Source of the DNA: Methyloversatilis universalis EHg5
GTDB taxonomy: Bacteria > Pseudomonadota > Gammaproteobacteria > Burkholderiales > Rhodocyclaceae
Direction of reading: 5' to 3'
Assembly: GCF_000378945.1 (NCBI RefSeq)
Contig: NZ_KB900539.1
Location: forward strand, 1,251,661-1,315,660
Length of the DNA: 64,000 nt
Below the pieces are notes generated by a model that was not told the origin of the DNA, did no database searches, and saw only the letters and a list, made by a program, of their open reading frames with translations. Below, piece after piece: positions 31,799 to 40,074 of this stretch (positions are counted from its first letter, which is position 1; each line of letters starts with the position of its first letter). A program made the translations under genes and the position numbers.

Positions 31799-31845
31799 TT
31801 CAGACCTGATTCAAACGTCCAACTGTCGTGAGACAGGTGGGCGCA

Positions 31846-31874
31846 GGGCGATCGCGCAAGCGGTCGCCCTTTTT
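31846..31874 (+). terminator. Intrinsic terminator after the small exported-protein gene
   Basis: A 10-bp stem (31846-31855 with 31860-31869, one G-T pair) with a GCAA loop is followed by five T's. Confidence 0.88.
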
Positions 31875-31902
31875 GTTTGCGCTCAGCGGAGGAAGGCCGG
31901 GT

Positions 31903-32922
31903 TCAGACGCCGGACAGCGAACGCTTGAGCGTGGCCGAGGGCAGTTCGCCGAACAGTTCGCGGTAGTCATGCGAGAAGTGGCCCAGATGCCAGAAGCCCC
32001 AGTGCATGGCGACGTCGTGCACGCTGCGCGACGGATCGCTGCCGTACTGCAGCGCGCGCCGTACCGCGTTCAGGCGCACCCGCTTCAGGTAGTCCTTGGG
32101 CGCCATGCCGAGCACCGTGTTGAAGTGGTTCTGCAGCGTGCGACGGGTGACATGCAGCCGCTCGCACAGGTCATCGACCCCGTCCATCGCCGATTCCGGC
32201 TGCAGCGCGAAGCGGCGTGCCTGCATCACCACGTCAAAGCGGCGCTGTTCGAGCGCGGTGCGGGCTGGCGGCTCGGGGCTGTCGCCCAGACTGTCGAGCA
32301 GCAGATCGACCAGATCGGCGCACAGATCGCCCGAGGGCGTGGTCGCGCCGGCCGGATCGAGCAGGCCTTCGATCAGGAAACACAGTTCGCTGTGCCGCGC
32401 CGTGCTGATCGCGCGGCTGGCGACCGAGCCATGGGTGATCAGGTGTTCCAGCCGGTGGCCGTGCTGGCCCTTCAGGCGGGCGGCCAGCCAGTCCTCGTCG
32501 GCCACGATGCCGTAGATGCCGAAGGCGCGCGGCGTGCGCAGCGTGAAGCCGCTGCTGGCACGCGCCATCATCAGATGCACCCCATCGCTGTGCGGCCGGC
32601 CGCAGAAACGCACTTCACCGGTGCGTGACAGATCGGGCAGGCCCATCCATACCGAGCCGGCCCAGGGGCCGCACTGCTGACTGGTTTCCTGCTCGGTGTA
32701 TTCGTGAAACACCTGCAGCTGCGGGCCTTCTTCGGCCAGCATTTCCCGGATGCAGCCGGTGAATACACCGCCCGACAACTGCTCGTATTCCTGATGCCAG
32801 CGCGAAATATTGTCCGCATGCTCGGCCACGTCGTGGCTGCGGCTGATACGGATGCCGTCACCCGGCACGCTTCTGTCGGCGTGTTCCGGATTCCGTGCTG
32901 GCGCGAAGTCGTTCTGTCCCAT
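31903..32922 (-). CDS. eutR: AraC-family regulator of ethanolamine utilisation (EutR-like)
   Basis: The 339-residue protein starts at ATG 32922 after AGGAGGAG. Its C-terminal AraC domain (~240-335) contains LHVTRRTLQNHFNTVLGM, LKRVRLNAVRRAL and AMHWGFWHLGHFSHDY, which closely follow E. coli EutR. The N-terminal WHQEYEQLSGGVFTG and VFHEYTEQETSQ also match EutR. In enterobacteria EutR activates the eut genes when ethanolamine and adenosylcobalamin are both present. It is divergent from the permease-eutB-eutC genes, with a repeated 19-bp element between. Confidence 0.88.
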   Translation of the reverse strand: MGQNDFAPARNPEHADRSVPGDGIRISRSHDVAEHADNISRWHQEYEQLSGGVFTGCIREMLAEEGPQLQVFHEYTEQETSQQCGPWAGSVWMGLPDLSRTGEVRFCGRPHSDGVHLMMARASSGFTLRTPRAFGIYGIVADEDWLAARLKGQHGHRLEHLITHGSVASRAISTARHSELCFLIEGLLDPAGATTPSGDLCADLVDLLLDSLGDSPEPPARTALEQRRFDVVMQARRFALQPESAMDGVDDLCERLHVTRRTLQNHFNTVLGMAPKDYLKRVRLNAVRRALQYGSDPSRSVHDVAMHWGFWHLGHFSHDYRELFGELPSATLKRSLSGV

Positions 32923-33011
32923 TTGAGCTTCTCCTCCTGTCGCTCGCGCGAACAGGAATGTACCGTTGTTACGGGGATTTAGCATCAGGCGTGCCAGACG
33001 GCGGACACATG

Positions 33012-33063
33012 TTTTCCGATTCCGGATAGTGCGCCGCACACGACTTTTCCGATTCCGGATAGT
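33012..33063. repeat. Two exact 19-bp direct repeats, putative EutR binding sites
   Basis: The element TTTTCCGATTCCGGATAGT occurs at 33012-33030 and again at 33045-33063, a 33-bp period (about three helical turns), between eutR and the ethanolamine permease gene. Direct repeats on one helix face are typical AraC-family activator sites. Confidence 0.7.
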
Positions 33064-33135
33064 CTGGATTCCATCCCCGGTGCTCGAATGGAAAAAGGTT
33101 CCGCGTGGGGCGGAACGGATCCGGGAGAAAAAAAC

Positions 33136-34536
33136 ATGTCGTCAACACTGAATGCGGGGCAGGGTGGTCCGCAGTCGCTGAAAAAGGTGCTGGGCCCGCT
33201 GCAGCTGTGGGGCATTGCGGTCGGCCTGGTCATTTCGGGCGAGTACTTCGGCTGGAGCTATGGCTGGAACACCGCCGGCACGCTGGGCTTTCTGGCGGCG
33301 ACCGTGCTGGTGGCCGCGATGTACGCGACCTTCATCTTCAGCTTTACCGAACTGTCGACCGCGATTCCGCATGCCGGCGGCCCGTTCGCCTACGCGCGCC
33401 GAGCCTTCGGGCCGTTCGGCGGCTTCGTCGCCGGCTTCGCCACGCTGGTCGAGTTCGTATTCGCGCCACCGGCCATTTCACTGGCCATCGGCGCCTATCT
33501 GAACGTGCAGTTCCCCAGTGTCGATCCGAAAATGATCGCGCTCGGCGCCTATGTGGTGTTCATCGCGCTGAACTGGGTGGGCGTGAGCATCGCGGCGACC
33601 TTTGAACTGTTCGTGACCCTGCTGGCCATCTTCGAACTGCTGCTGTTCATGGGCATCGTGGCCCCCGGCTGGAGCTTCGACAATTTCATCGCCCACGGCT
33701 GGGCCGGCGAGAACGAATTCTCCGGCGCCGCGCTGGCCGGCATCTTCGCCTCCATCCCGTTCGCGATCTGGTTCTTCCTGGCGATCGAAGGCGCAGCCAT
33801 GGCAGCCGAAGAGGCACGGGACCCGAAGCGCACCATTCCGGTCGCCTACATTGCCGGCATCCTGACCCTGCTCACGCTCGCTTTCGGCGTCATGCTGTTC
33901 GCTGGTGGCGTCGGCGACTGGCGTCAGCTGGCCAACATCAACGACCCGCTGCCGCAGGCGATGAAGGCGGTGGTCGGCGACAACAGCGGCTGGCTGCACA
34001 TGCTGGTTTGGATCGGTCTGTTCGGTCTGATTGCCTCCTTCCACGGCATCATCATGGGCTACTCGCGCCAGATCTTCGCGCTGGCCCGCGCCGGCTACCT
34101 GCCTGCCTACTTCGCCGCGCTCAGCCCGCGTTTCCAGACGCCGCACCGCGCGCTGGTGGCCGGTGGCGTGATCGGCGTGGCCGCCATCTTCAGCGATTCC
34201 TGGATCAGTTTCGGCGGTCAGACGCTGACCGCGAACATCGTGACCATGTCGGTGTTCGGCGCCATCGTCATGTACATCATGTCCATGGCTTCGCTGTTCA
34301 AGCTGCGCGCCGCCGAGCCGAATCTGGAACGTCCGTACCGTGCGCCGTTCTATCCGGTGTTCCCGGCGATTGCGCTGGCGCTCGGCGTGTTCTGCCTGGG
34401 GGCGATGGTGTGGTTCAACACCCTGCTGGCCGGCGTGTTCCTGGGCCTGTTCGCACTGGCTGCCGCCTACTTCTTCATGACCGGCCAGCAGCGTGCCGAT
34501 GCGCCGGAAGACGCGATGCTGGCAGGCAGCCGCTGA
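33136..34536 (+). CDS. eat: Ethanolamine permease (APC family)
   Basis: The 466-residue protein has about 12 membrane segments and APC-family features: GIAVGLVISGEYFGWSYGW near the N-terminus, ELSTAIPHAGGPFAYARRA, and IEGAAMAAEEARDPKRTIP. I chose the ATG at 33136 after a GGGAG site; an upstream ATG at 33088 adds 16 unconserved residues. It resembles the ethanolamine permeases encoded beside eutBC in organisms that lack the enterobacterial microcompartment. It lies 10 bases before eutB. Confidence 0.87.
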   Translation: MSSTLNAGQGGPQSLKKVLGPLQLWGIAVGLVISGEYFGWSYGWNTAGTLGFLAATVLVAAMYATFIFSFTELSTAIPHAGGPFAYARRAFGPFGGFVAGFATLVEFVFAPPAISLAIGAYLNVQFPSVDPKMIALGAYVVFIALNWVGVSIAATFELFVTLLAIFELLLFMGIVAPGWSFDNFIAHGWAGENEFSGAALAGIFASIPFAIWFFLAIEGAAMAAEEARDPKRTIPVAYIAGILTLLTLAFGVMLFAGGVGDWRQLANINDPLPQAMKAVVGDNSGWLHMLVWIGLFGLIASFHGIIMGYSRQIFALARAGYLPAYFAALSPRFQTPHRALVAGGVIGVAAIFSDSWISFGGQTLTANIVTMSVFGAIVMYIMSMASLFKLRAAEPNLERPYRAPFYPVFPAIALALGVFCLGAMVWFNTLLAGVFLGLFALAAAYFFMTGQQRADAPEDAMLAGSR

Positions 34537-34546
34537 GGAGAACGAC

Positions 34547-35953
34547 ATGGCGTATCGCGTCATGGTGGGGGGTGAAACCTTCACCTTCCCCGACCTGAAA
34601 ACGGTGATGGCCTGCGCCAGCCCGGCCCGCTCCGGCGACGTGCTGGCCGGCGTGGCGGCCGGTTCGGCGCTGCGCCGGGTGGCGGCGCGGCACGCGCTGG
34701 CCGACATCCCGCTCGCCACCTTTCTGAACGAGGTACTGGTGCCGTACGAGGAGGACGAAATCACCCGCCTCATCATCGACAGCCATGACCGCGCCGCCTT
34801 CGCGACCATCGCCCACCTGACGGTGGGCGGTTTTCGCGAATGGCTGCTGGACGACGCGGCCGACGCCGACGCGCTGAGCGCGGTGTCGCCGGGCCTGACG
34901 CCGGAAATGGTGGCCGCGGTGAGCAAGCTCATGCGCAACCAGGACCTGATCGCGGTGGCGCGCAAGTGCCGCGTGGTGACGCAGTTCCGCAACACCATCG
35001 GCCTGCCCGGCCACCTGGCGGTGCGGCTGCAGCCCAACCACCCGACCGACGACCTGCGTGGCGTGGCCGCCTCGACGCTGGACGGCCTGCTGTGCGGGGC
35101 CGGCGACGCGGTGATCGGCATCAACCCGGCCTCCGACAGTCTGCCGGCCATCCACAACCTGCTGTCCATGCTGGACGAGCTGATCGAGCGCTTCGACATT
35201 CCGACCCAGAGCTGCGTGCTGACCCACGTGACAAATACGGTGAAGCTGATCGAGCAGGGCGCGCCGGTGGATCTGGTGTTCCAGTCGGTCGGCGGCACCG
35301 AGAAAACCAACTCGTCCTTCGGCGTCAGTCTCGCGGTGCTGGACGAGGCGTATGAGGCGGCGCTGTCACTCGGTCGCGGCACGCTCGGTGACAACGTCAT
35401 GTACTTCGAAACCGGGCAGGGCAGCGCGCTGTCTGCCAACGCGCATTTCGGCGTCGATCAGCAGACCTGCGAGGCGCGCGCCTACGCGGTGGCACGCCGC
35501 TACAAGCCGCTGCTGATCAACACCGTGGTCGGTTTCATCGGCCCGGAGTATCTGTACGACGGCAAGCAGATCATCCGCGCCGGGCTGGAGGACCACTTCT
35601 GCGGCAAACTGCTCGGCCTGCCGCTGGGCTGTGACGTCTGCTACACCAATCACGCCGAAGCCGACCAGGACGACATGGACACGCTGCTGGTGCTGCTCGG
35701 GGCGGCCGGCATTCCGTTCGTCATCGGCGTGCCCGGGGCGGACGACATCATGCTGAATTACCAGAGCACCTCCTTCCACGACGCGCTGTTCCTGCGCCGC
35801 ACGCTGGGCCTGAAGCGCGCGCCCGAATTCGAGCGCTGGCTGCAGTCCATCGGCCTGACCGACCCGACCGGCGAACTGCTGCGCGGCAGCGGCCGCGCAC
35901 TGGTCGATGGCTTCTCGTCGCTGGCCGCGCTGCCGACACCGCGTGCGGCCTGA
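34547..35953 (+). CDS. eutB: Ethanolamine ammonia-lyase large subunit
   Basis: The 468-residue catalytic subunit binds ethanolamine in a TIM barrel and, with EutC and adenosylcobalamin, gives acetaldehyde and ammonia. Typical segments are YRVMVGGETFTFPDLK, LMRNQDLIAVARKC, FRNTIGLPGHLAVRLQPNHP, FETGQGSALSANAHFGVDQQ, GCDVCYTNHAEADQDDM and the ending region YQSTSFHDALFLR. A GAGGAG site precedes the ATG at 34547. Unusually, the small subunit gene is not next: a porin gene lies in between. Confidence 0.95.
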   Translation: MAYRVMVGGETFTFPDLKTVMACASPARSGDVLAGVAAGSALRRVAARHALADIPLATFLNEVLVPYEEDEITRLIIDSHDRAAFATIAHLTVGGFREWLLDDAADADALSAVSPGLTPEMVAAVSKLMRNQDLIAVARKCRVVTQFRNTIGLPGHLAVRLQPNHPTDDLRGVAASTLDGLLCGAGDAVIGINPASDSLPAIHNLLSMLDELIERFDIPTQSCVLTHVTNTVKLIEQGAPVDLVFQSVGGTEKTNSSFGVSLAVLDEAYEAALSLGRGTLGDNVMYFETGQGSALSANAHFGVDQQTCEARAYAVARRYKPLLINTVVGFIGPEYLYDGKQIIRAGLEDHFCGKLLGLPLGCDVCYTNHAEADQDDMDTLLVLLGAAGIPFVIGVPGADDIMLNYQSTSFHDALFLRRTLGLKRAPEFERWLQSIGLTDPTGELLRGSGRALVDGFSSLAALPTPRAA

Positions 35954-35988
35954 ACAAACCGAATCCCTTCATGAAAACAGGAGTCACG

Positions 35989-36834
35989 ATGAACACACGC
36001 ATCCGCACCCTCGTTGCCGCCTGCGCGGCCCTCTGCCTGCTGCCGGCCGCCCACGCCGCCGATCCGGCGCCAGCTTCCGACTGGACCGTGCCGATGAGCG
36101 TCACGCTGGTCAGCGACTACATTTTCCGCGGTCAGTCCCAGACCTGGGGCGGCCCGGCGCTGCAGGTGAGCATCGAGGCAGCGCACAGCTCCGGCTTCTA
36201 CGCCGGCTTCTTCGCCTCCAATGTGTCTGACCACTGGCTGCCGGGCGCGGCAGTCGAAACCGACCTCTACGGCGGCTACCGCACCAAGGTGGCCGACACC
36301 TTCGGCGTCGATGTCGGCGCGGTCTACTACATGTACCCGGGTGCCAACTGGAGCGATTCGCCCTTCACCGGCTTCAACGCCCGCAACCGCCTGGACACCG
36401 CCGAAGCCTATGTCGCGGTGAGCTGGGAATGGCTCACCTTCAAGACCGGCCGCACGCTGAACGAGTACTTCGGCTGGAGCACCAACAATTCGCCGGTCAA
36501 TGGCGGCTTCTTCGGTGACCTGAACGCCGGCGTGACCGGCAACACCCGCGGTTCGCACTACTTCGAACTGAACGCCGCCTACGACGTGGCCGAAGGCTGG
36601 AACGTGAGCGGCCAGATCGGTCGCCAGATCGTGCGTCATTCGACCGGGCTGGACATCAGCTACTACAAGGTGGGCGTTACCCGCACGCTGCCCGACGGCT
36701 GGTCGGCCGGCCTGTTCTATTCGGCGTCCAGCGAGCCGAACGCGTACAAGGACTTCGTCAGCCTGGACAATGGCCGCTCGACCTCCGATATCGCGAAGGA
36801 CAAGCTGTTCGTGAGCGTGACCAAGGCGTTCTGA
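35989..36834 (+). CDS. TorF-family putative porin (gcw_chp type)
   Basis: The 281-residue outer-membrane beta-barrel protein has a signal peptide ending AHA-A and the family start of VSDYIFRGQSQTWGGPA, then alternating strands such as FYAGFFASNVSD and YGGYRTKVADTFGVDVG, ending in an aromatic residue (TKAF). I chose the ATG at 35989 after AGGAG; an in-frame ATG at 35971 would place the ribosome site inside the gene. In other proteobacteria this family sits next to amtB/glnK or other nitrogen genes. Between eutB and eutC it may admit ethanolamine through the outer membrane. Confidence 0.82.
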   Translation: MNTRIRTLVAACAALCLLPAAHAADPAPASDWTVPMSVTLVSDYIFRGQSQTWGGPALQVSIEAAHSSGFYAGFFASNVSDHWLPGAAVETDLYGGYRTKVADTFGVDVGAVYYMYPGANWSDSPFTGFNARNRLDTAEAYVAVSWEWLTFKTGRTLNEYFGWSTNNSPVNGGFFGDLNAGVTGNTRGSHYFELNAAYDVAEGWNVSGQIGRQIVRHSTGLDISYYKVGVTRTLPDGWSAGLFYSASSEPNAYKDFVSLDNGRSTSDIAKDKLFVSVTKAF

Positions 36835-36895
36835 TGGGCGGGCGTTGCCGGTGCGTGAGCGCCGGCAACGCCCTCGTGAAGCGAAGAGAGTTCCG

Positions 36896-37699
36896 ATGGC
36901 TGATGATGACAAGCAGTCCGCCCTGAGCGACAACGGTGACGCCTGGGCGCTGTGGAAAACCTGGACTTCGGCGCGCATCGGTCTCGGCCGTGTGGGCACC
37001 GCGGTGCCCACCGCCGAAACCCTGGGCTTCGGACTGGCGCACGCGCTGGCACGCGACGCCATCCACACGCCGCTGGACGTGGCCGCACTGGCGGCCGAAC
37101 TGAATGCGCAGGGCTGGCCGGCGCTGCCGGCGAAAAGCCGCGCACCTGACCGTGAAATCTATCTGCGCCGACCCGATCTCGGTCGCCGGCTCGACGCCGA
37201 CGACCGGGTGCGGCTGGACGGCATGCGCGGCGAGGGCTGCGATCTGGCGATCGTGATCGGCGACGGCCTGTCGTCGGCGGCGGTGGCGCGTCACGCGGTG
37301 CCGCTGCTGGGCGCGCTGTATCCGCTGCTGCCGGAGGACTGGTGCATCGCGCCGGTAGTGATCGCTACCCAGGCCCGGGTGGCCCTGGCGGACGAAGTGG
37401 GCGAGGCGCTGGGTGCGCGCATGGTGGCCATGCTGATTGGCGAACGCCCGGGTCTCAGTTCGCCGGACAGCCTGGGCATCTATCTCACCTGGGCGCCGCG
37501 CGTGGGCCGCTCGGACGCCGAACGCAACTGCATTTCGAATGTGCGGCCCGAGGGCCAGCCCTATGGCGCGGCGGCCTATCGCCTGAACTGGCTGATGCAG
37601 CAGGCCGGCGTGCTGCGACTGACCGGCGTTGGCCTGAAGGACGAGAGCGACGCTACCCTGCCGCTGGTGGCCCCCGACGGCACACCGCGACTGGCGTGA
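36896..37699 (+). CDS. eutC: Ethanolamine ammonia-lyase small subunit
   Basis: The 267-residue subunit completes the B12-dependent lyase with EutB. Recognisable parts are TSARIGLGRVGTAVPTAETLGFGLAHALARDAI (only partly quoted as separate motifs: ARIGLGR, LGFGLAHA), YLRRPDLGRRL, VIGDGLSSAAV, MLIGERPGLSSPDSLG and ERNCISNVRPEG. The ATG at 36896 follows a GAAGAGAG site. It ends the eut operon before a strong terminator. There is no eutA, eutE or microcompartment shell gene, so the products probably enter general metabolism and ethanolamine may serve mainly as a nitrogen source. Confidence 0.94.
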   Translation: MADDDKQSALSDNGDAWALWKTWTSARIGLGRVGTAVPTAETLGFGLAHALARDAIHTPLDVAALAAELNAQGWPALPAKSRAPDREIYLRRPDLGRRLDADDRVRLDGMRGEGCDLAIVIGDGLSSAAVARHAVPLLGALYPLLPEDWCIAPVVIATQARVALADEVGEALGARMVAMLIGERPGLSSPDSLGIYLTWAPRVGRSDAERNCISNVRPEGQPYGAAAYRLNWLMQQAGVLRLTGVGLKDESDATLPLVAPDGTPRLA

Positions 37700-37706
37700 G
37701 TGCCCT

Positions 37707-37752
37707 GGCCTGGGACAGCAGGGCGCAAGTGCCTGCTGTCCCAGGCCTTTTT
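37707..37752 (+). terminator. Intrinsic terminator of the eut operon
   Basis: A 16-bp perfect stem (37707-37722 with 37732-37747) and five T's follow eutC directly. Confidence 0.9.
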
Positions 37753-37760
37753 CGTGAAGC

Positions 37761-37791
37761 GGAAATAAAAAGGGCGACCCCGAGGTCGCCC
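37761..37791 (-). terminator. Intrinsic terminator of the fliF-fliN operon
   Basis: GGGCGACC pairs with GGTCGCCC around CCGA. On the minus strand it is followed by TTTTTATTT, 40 bases after the fliN stop. Confidence 0.85.
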
Positions 37792-37830
37792 GAAGCCTGA
37801 TCCTTGTCGAGGATCAGGAGGAGGTGTGCA

Positions 37831-38271
37831 TCAGCGCTTGAGCTTCTTCATGCGCTCGGCCGGGGTGATGATGTCGGTCAGGCGGATGCCGAACTTGTCG
37901 TTCACCACCACCACTTCGCCCTGTGCGATCAGGGTGCCGTTCACCAGCACGTCCATCGGCTCGCCGGCCATGCCATCCAGCTCCACCACCGAGCCGTGTC
38001 CCAGCTGCAGCAGGTTGCGGATGGAAATCTTGGTGCGGCCCAGTTCAACGGTGAGCTGGACCGGAATGTCCAGAATCATTTCAAAGTCGCGCAGGCCTTC
38101 GTCCGGCTTGTGCGCGCTTTCCCCGAACTGGGGGAATATGTTGGCCGGTTGCGCGGCGGGAGCCCCGCCGGAATCCAGTGCGGCCAGCGCTTCTTCAGCG
38201 GTGGTCTGTTCCGCCATCGCGGCGGCCCAGTCGTCCTCGCTGACCTGTTCTTCTGCAGCGGCTTCGCTCAT
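37831..38271 (-). CDS. fliN: Flagellar motor switch protein FliN
   Basis: The 146-residue protein has the FliN/SpoA C-terminal domain (~65-140): ILDIPVQLTVELGRTKISIRNLL is its core start and VLVNGTLIAQGEVVVVNDKFGIR its end. The N-terminal half is acidic and Ala-rich, a normal extension. It forms the lower C-ring with FliM and FliH-bound export components. The gene overlaps fliM by four bases and is the last of the minus-strand flagellar operon. Confidence 0.95.
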   Translation of the reverse strand: MSEAAAEEQVSEDDWAAAMAEQTTAEEALAALDSGGAPAAQPANIFPQFGESAHKPDEGLRDFEMILDIPVQLTVELGRTKISIRNLLQLGHGSVVELDGMAGEPMDVLVNGTLIAQGEVVVVNDKFGIRLTDIITPAERMKKLKR

Positions 38272-39293
38272 GGCTCTTCCTCACCTGTGTTCTTGCTGCG
38301 CGCGCCCAGCGCGTGCTCGATCAGTTCGTCCTCACCGGCCATGAAGCGCTCGATCTTCAGTGCGTAATGGCCGTTCTGTATGCCGTACTTGCACTCCAGA
38401 ACATCGATGCCATCGACTTCGGCTTTGACCGTTTCTGGAATGGTTATCGGAATGATGTCGCCGACCTTTAGGCTGTTCAGACCGCCCAGCGTGAGCGATC
38501 CGTCACCCAGGTGCACCACCAGTTCCACCGCTGCGTCCTGCACCTGGCGGGTGAGCAGACGTATCCAGCGGTTGTCCGAACTGACGCTGTCGCTCTGCAT
38601 CGACGAATTCAGCGTGTCGCGCATCGGCTCGACCATGGAATAGGGCAGGCAGATGTGCATTTCCGCCGATACGCCGCCCAGTTCTACGGTGAAGGTGGCG
38701 GCCACCACGATTTCCGACGGGGTGGCGATGTTGGCGAACTGGGAGTTCATTTCCGAGCGCACGTACTCGAACTTGATGGCGTGCACCGGCTCCCACGAGC
38801 GCTCGTATTCGGCGAAGAACACCTCCAGCAGCCCGTGGATGATGCGCTGTTCGGTCAGCGTGAAATCGCGGCCTTCGACCCGGGTGTGGAAGCGGCCGTC
38901 GCCGCCGAACATGTTGTCGATGACCAGGAACACCAGGTTGGGATCGAACACCACCAGCCCGGTGCCGCGCAGCGGCTTGACCTGAACCAGGTTCAGATTG
39001 GTCGGCACCACCAGATTGCGGATGAATTCCGAGTACTTCTGCACGCGGATCGGCCCGAGCGAAATTTCCGCGCTGCGCTGCATGAAATTGAACAGGCCGA
39101 TGCGCAGGTAACGGGCGAAGCGCTCGTGGATCAGTTCCAGCGTGGGCATGCGCCCGCGGACGATTCTTTCCTGGGTACCGAGGTTGTACGGACGTATGCC
39201 GCCCGTGTCCTCTTCCTGGGTCGCCTCTTCGGTTTCGCCGGTGACGCCCTTGAGCAGGGCATCCACCTCTTCCTGGGAAAGAAAGTCGGACAT
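38268..39293 (-). CDS. fliM: Flagellar motor switch protein FliM
   Basis: The 341-residue protein has the N-terminal CheY-P binding peptide DFLSQEEVDALLKGVTGE (residues 3-20), the middle CheC-like domain with TLELIHERFARYLRIGLFNF and LVVPTNLNLVQ, and a C-terminal SpoA domain ending in KIERFM. It joins FliG and FliN in the rotor and receives phospho-CheY. It is preceded by fliL with a 43-base gap. Confidence 0.96.
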   Translation of the reverse strand: MSDFLSQEEVDALLKGVTGETEEATQEEDTGGIRPYNLGTQERIVRGRMPTLELIHERFARYLRIGLFNFMQRSAEISLGPIRVQKYSEFIRNLVVPTNLNLVQVKPLRGTGLVVFDPNLVFLVIDNMFGGDGRFHTRVEGRDFTLTEQRIIHGLLEVFFAEYERSWEPVHAIKFEYVRSEMNSQFANIATPSEIVVAATFTVELGGVSAEMHICLPYSMVEPMRDTLNSSMQSDSVSSDNRWIRLLTRQVQDAAVELVVHLGDGSLTLGGLNSLKVGDIIPITIPETVKAEVDGIDVLECKYGIQNGHYALKIERFMAGEDELIEHALGARSKNTGEEEP

Positions 39294-39336
39294 GTTCGAC
39301 CTCGTCTGTTCCTGATCCGTTACGCCTGTCGGTGCA

Positions 39337-39945
39337 TCACTGCACGATGAATGAGGTGAACAGCACGGATTCGATCGGACCTATCGGCTCCTGCGGTTCG
39401 CCCTTCTTGCCCTTGGGTACCTCGCCGACGATGGCGTTGACCGCGTTCTTGATTTCGTCCGCCAGCTGTTCTCGTCCGTCCGGCGTAGCCAGTTCTGACG
39501 CTTTCTTGCCCGACAGCAGCAGCAGCACCTTGTGGCGGATTTCCGGCATGTAGGCTTTCAGGTGGTCGGCCGCGTGCTGTTCATCGACACGCAGCGTCGC
39601 CTTCACCTGCAGATACTGATCGGTCGCGCTTTCCGCCTGCAGATTGACCGTGAAAGGGTCGAGTTCGACGAACACCGGCGGCAGGCCCTTGGCTTCGGCT
39701 TCCTTCTTCTTCTTCAGCTTGGCCTTCTTGGCTTCCTTGGCGGCAGCTTCATGGTCCTCTTCGGCCACCACCTCGTCGCCGCCGTCCTCGCCTTCGTCAG
39801 CATGCTTGTTGCCCATCAGGAAGAAGGCGGCCGCGCCACCGACGATCACCACCACCAGTACGGCGATGATGATGATGAGCATCTTGTTGCCCTTCTTGGG
39901 GGCCTCTGCTCCGGCTTCTTCTGGGGTTGCGGCGGCTTTGGCCAT
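39337..39945 (-). CDS. fliL: Flagellar basal body-associated protein FliL
   Basis: The 202-residue protein has one membrane helix (residues ~23-43, MLIIIIAVLVVVIVGGAAAF), then a long charged linker rich in Glu, Ala and Lys (~48-88), and a periplasmic FliL domain with FVELDPFTVNLQ and the C-terminal VLFTSFIVQ. It lies near the stator and supports torque. The charged linker (EAKKAKLKKKKEAEAK) is longer than in E. coli. An AGGAG site precedes the ATG. Confidence 0.93.
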   Translation of the reverse strand: MAKAAATPEEAGAEAPKKGNKMLIIIIAVLVVVIVGGAAAFFLMGNKHADEGEDGGDEVVAEEDHEAAAKEAKKAKLKKKKEAEAKGLPPVFVELDPFTVNLQAESATDQYLQVKATLRVDEQHAADHLKAYMPEIRHKVLLLLSGKKASELATPDGREQLADEIKNAVNAIVGEVPKGKKGEPQEPIGPIESVLFTSFIVQ

Positions 39946-40074
39946 ATCGTCTGCTCCTGTCTGGATCGGAATTGTCGGCGGGCACTGATGCCTTTCAATG
40001 TCCGAATAACGGCCGAATGTTCCGTTTTTTTAGCGCTGGTGCCGTTTTCTGCCTCAACAGGTGCAATCAGACCT

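Noticed and set aside
33478-35439. 653-residue minus-strand frame over the permease and eutB genes
   Set aside because: It is antisense to two well-recognised genes; high GC content keeps such frames open.
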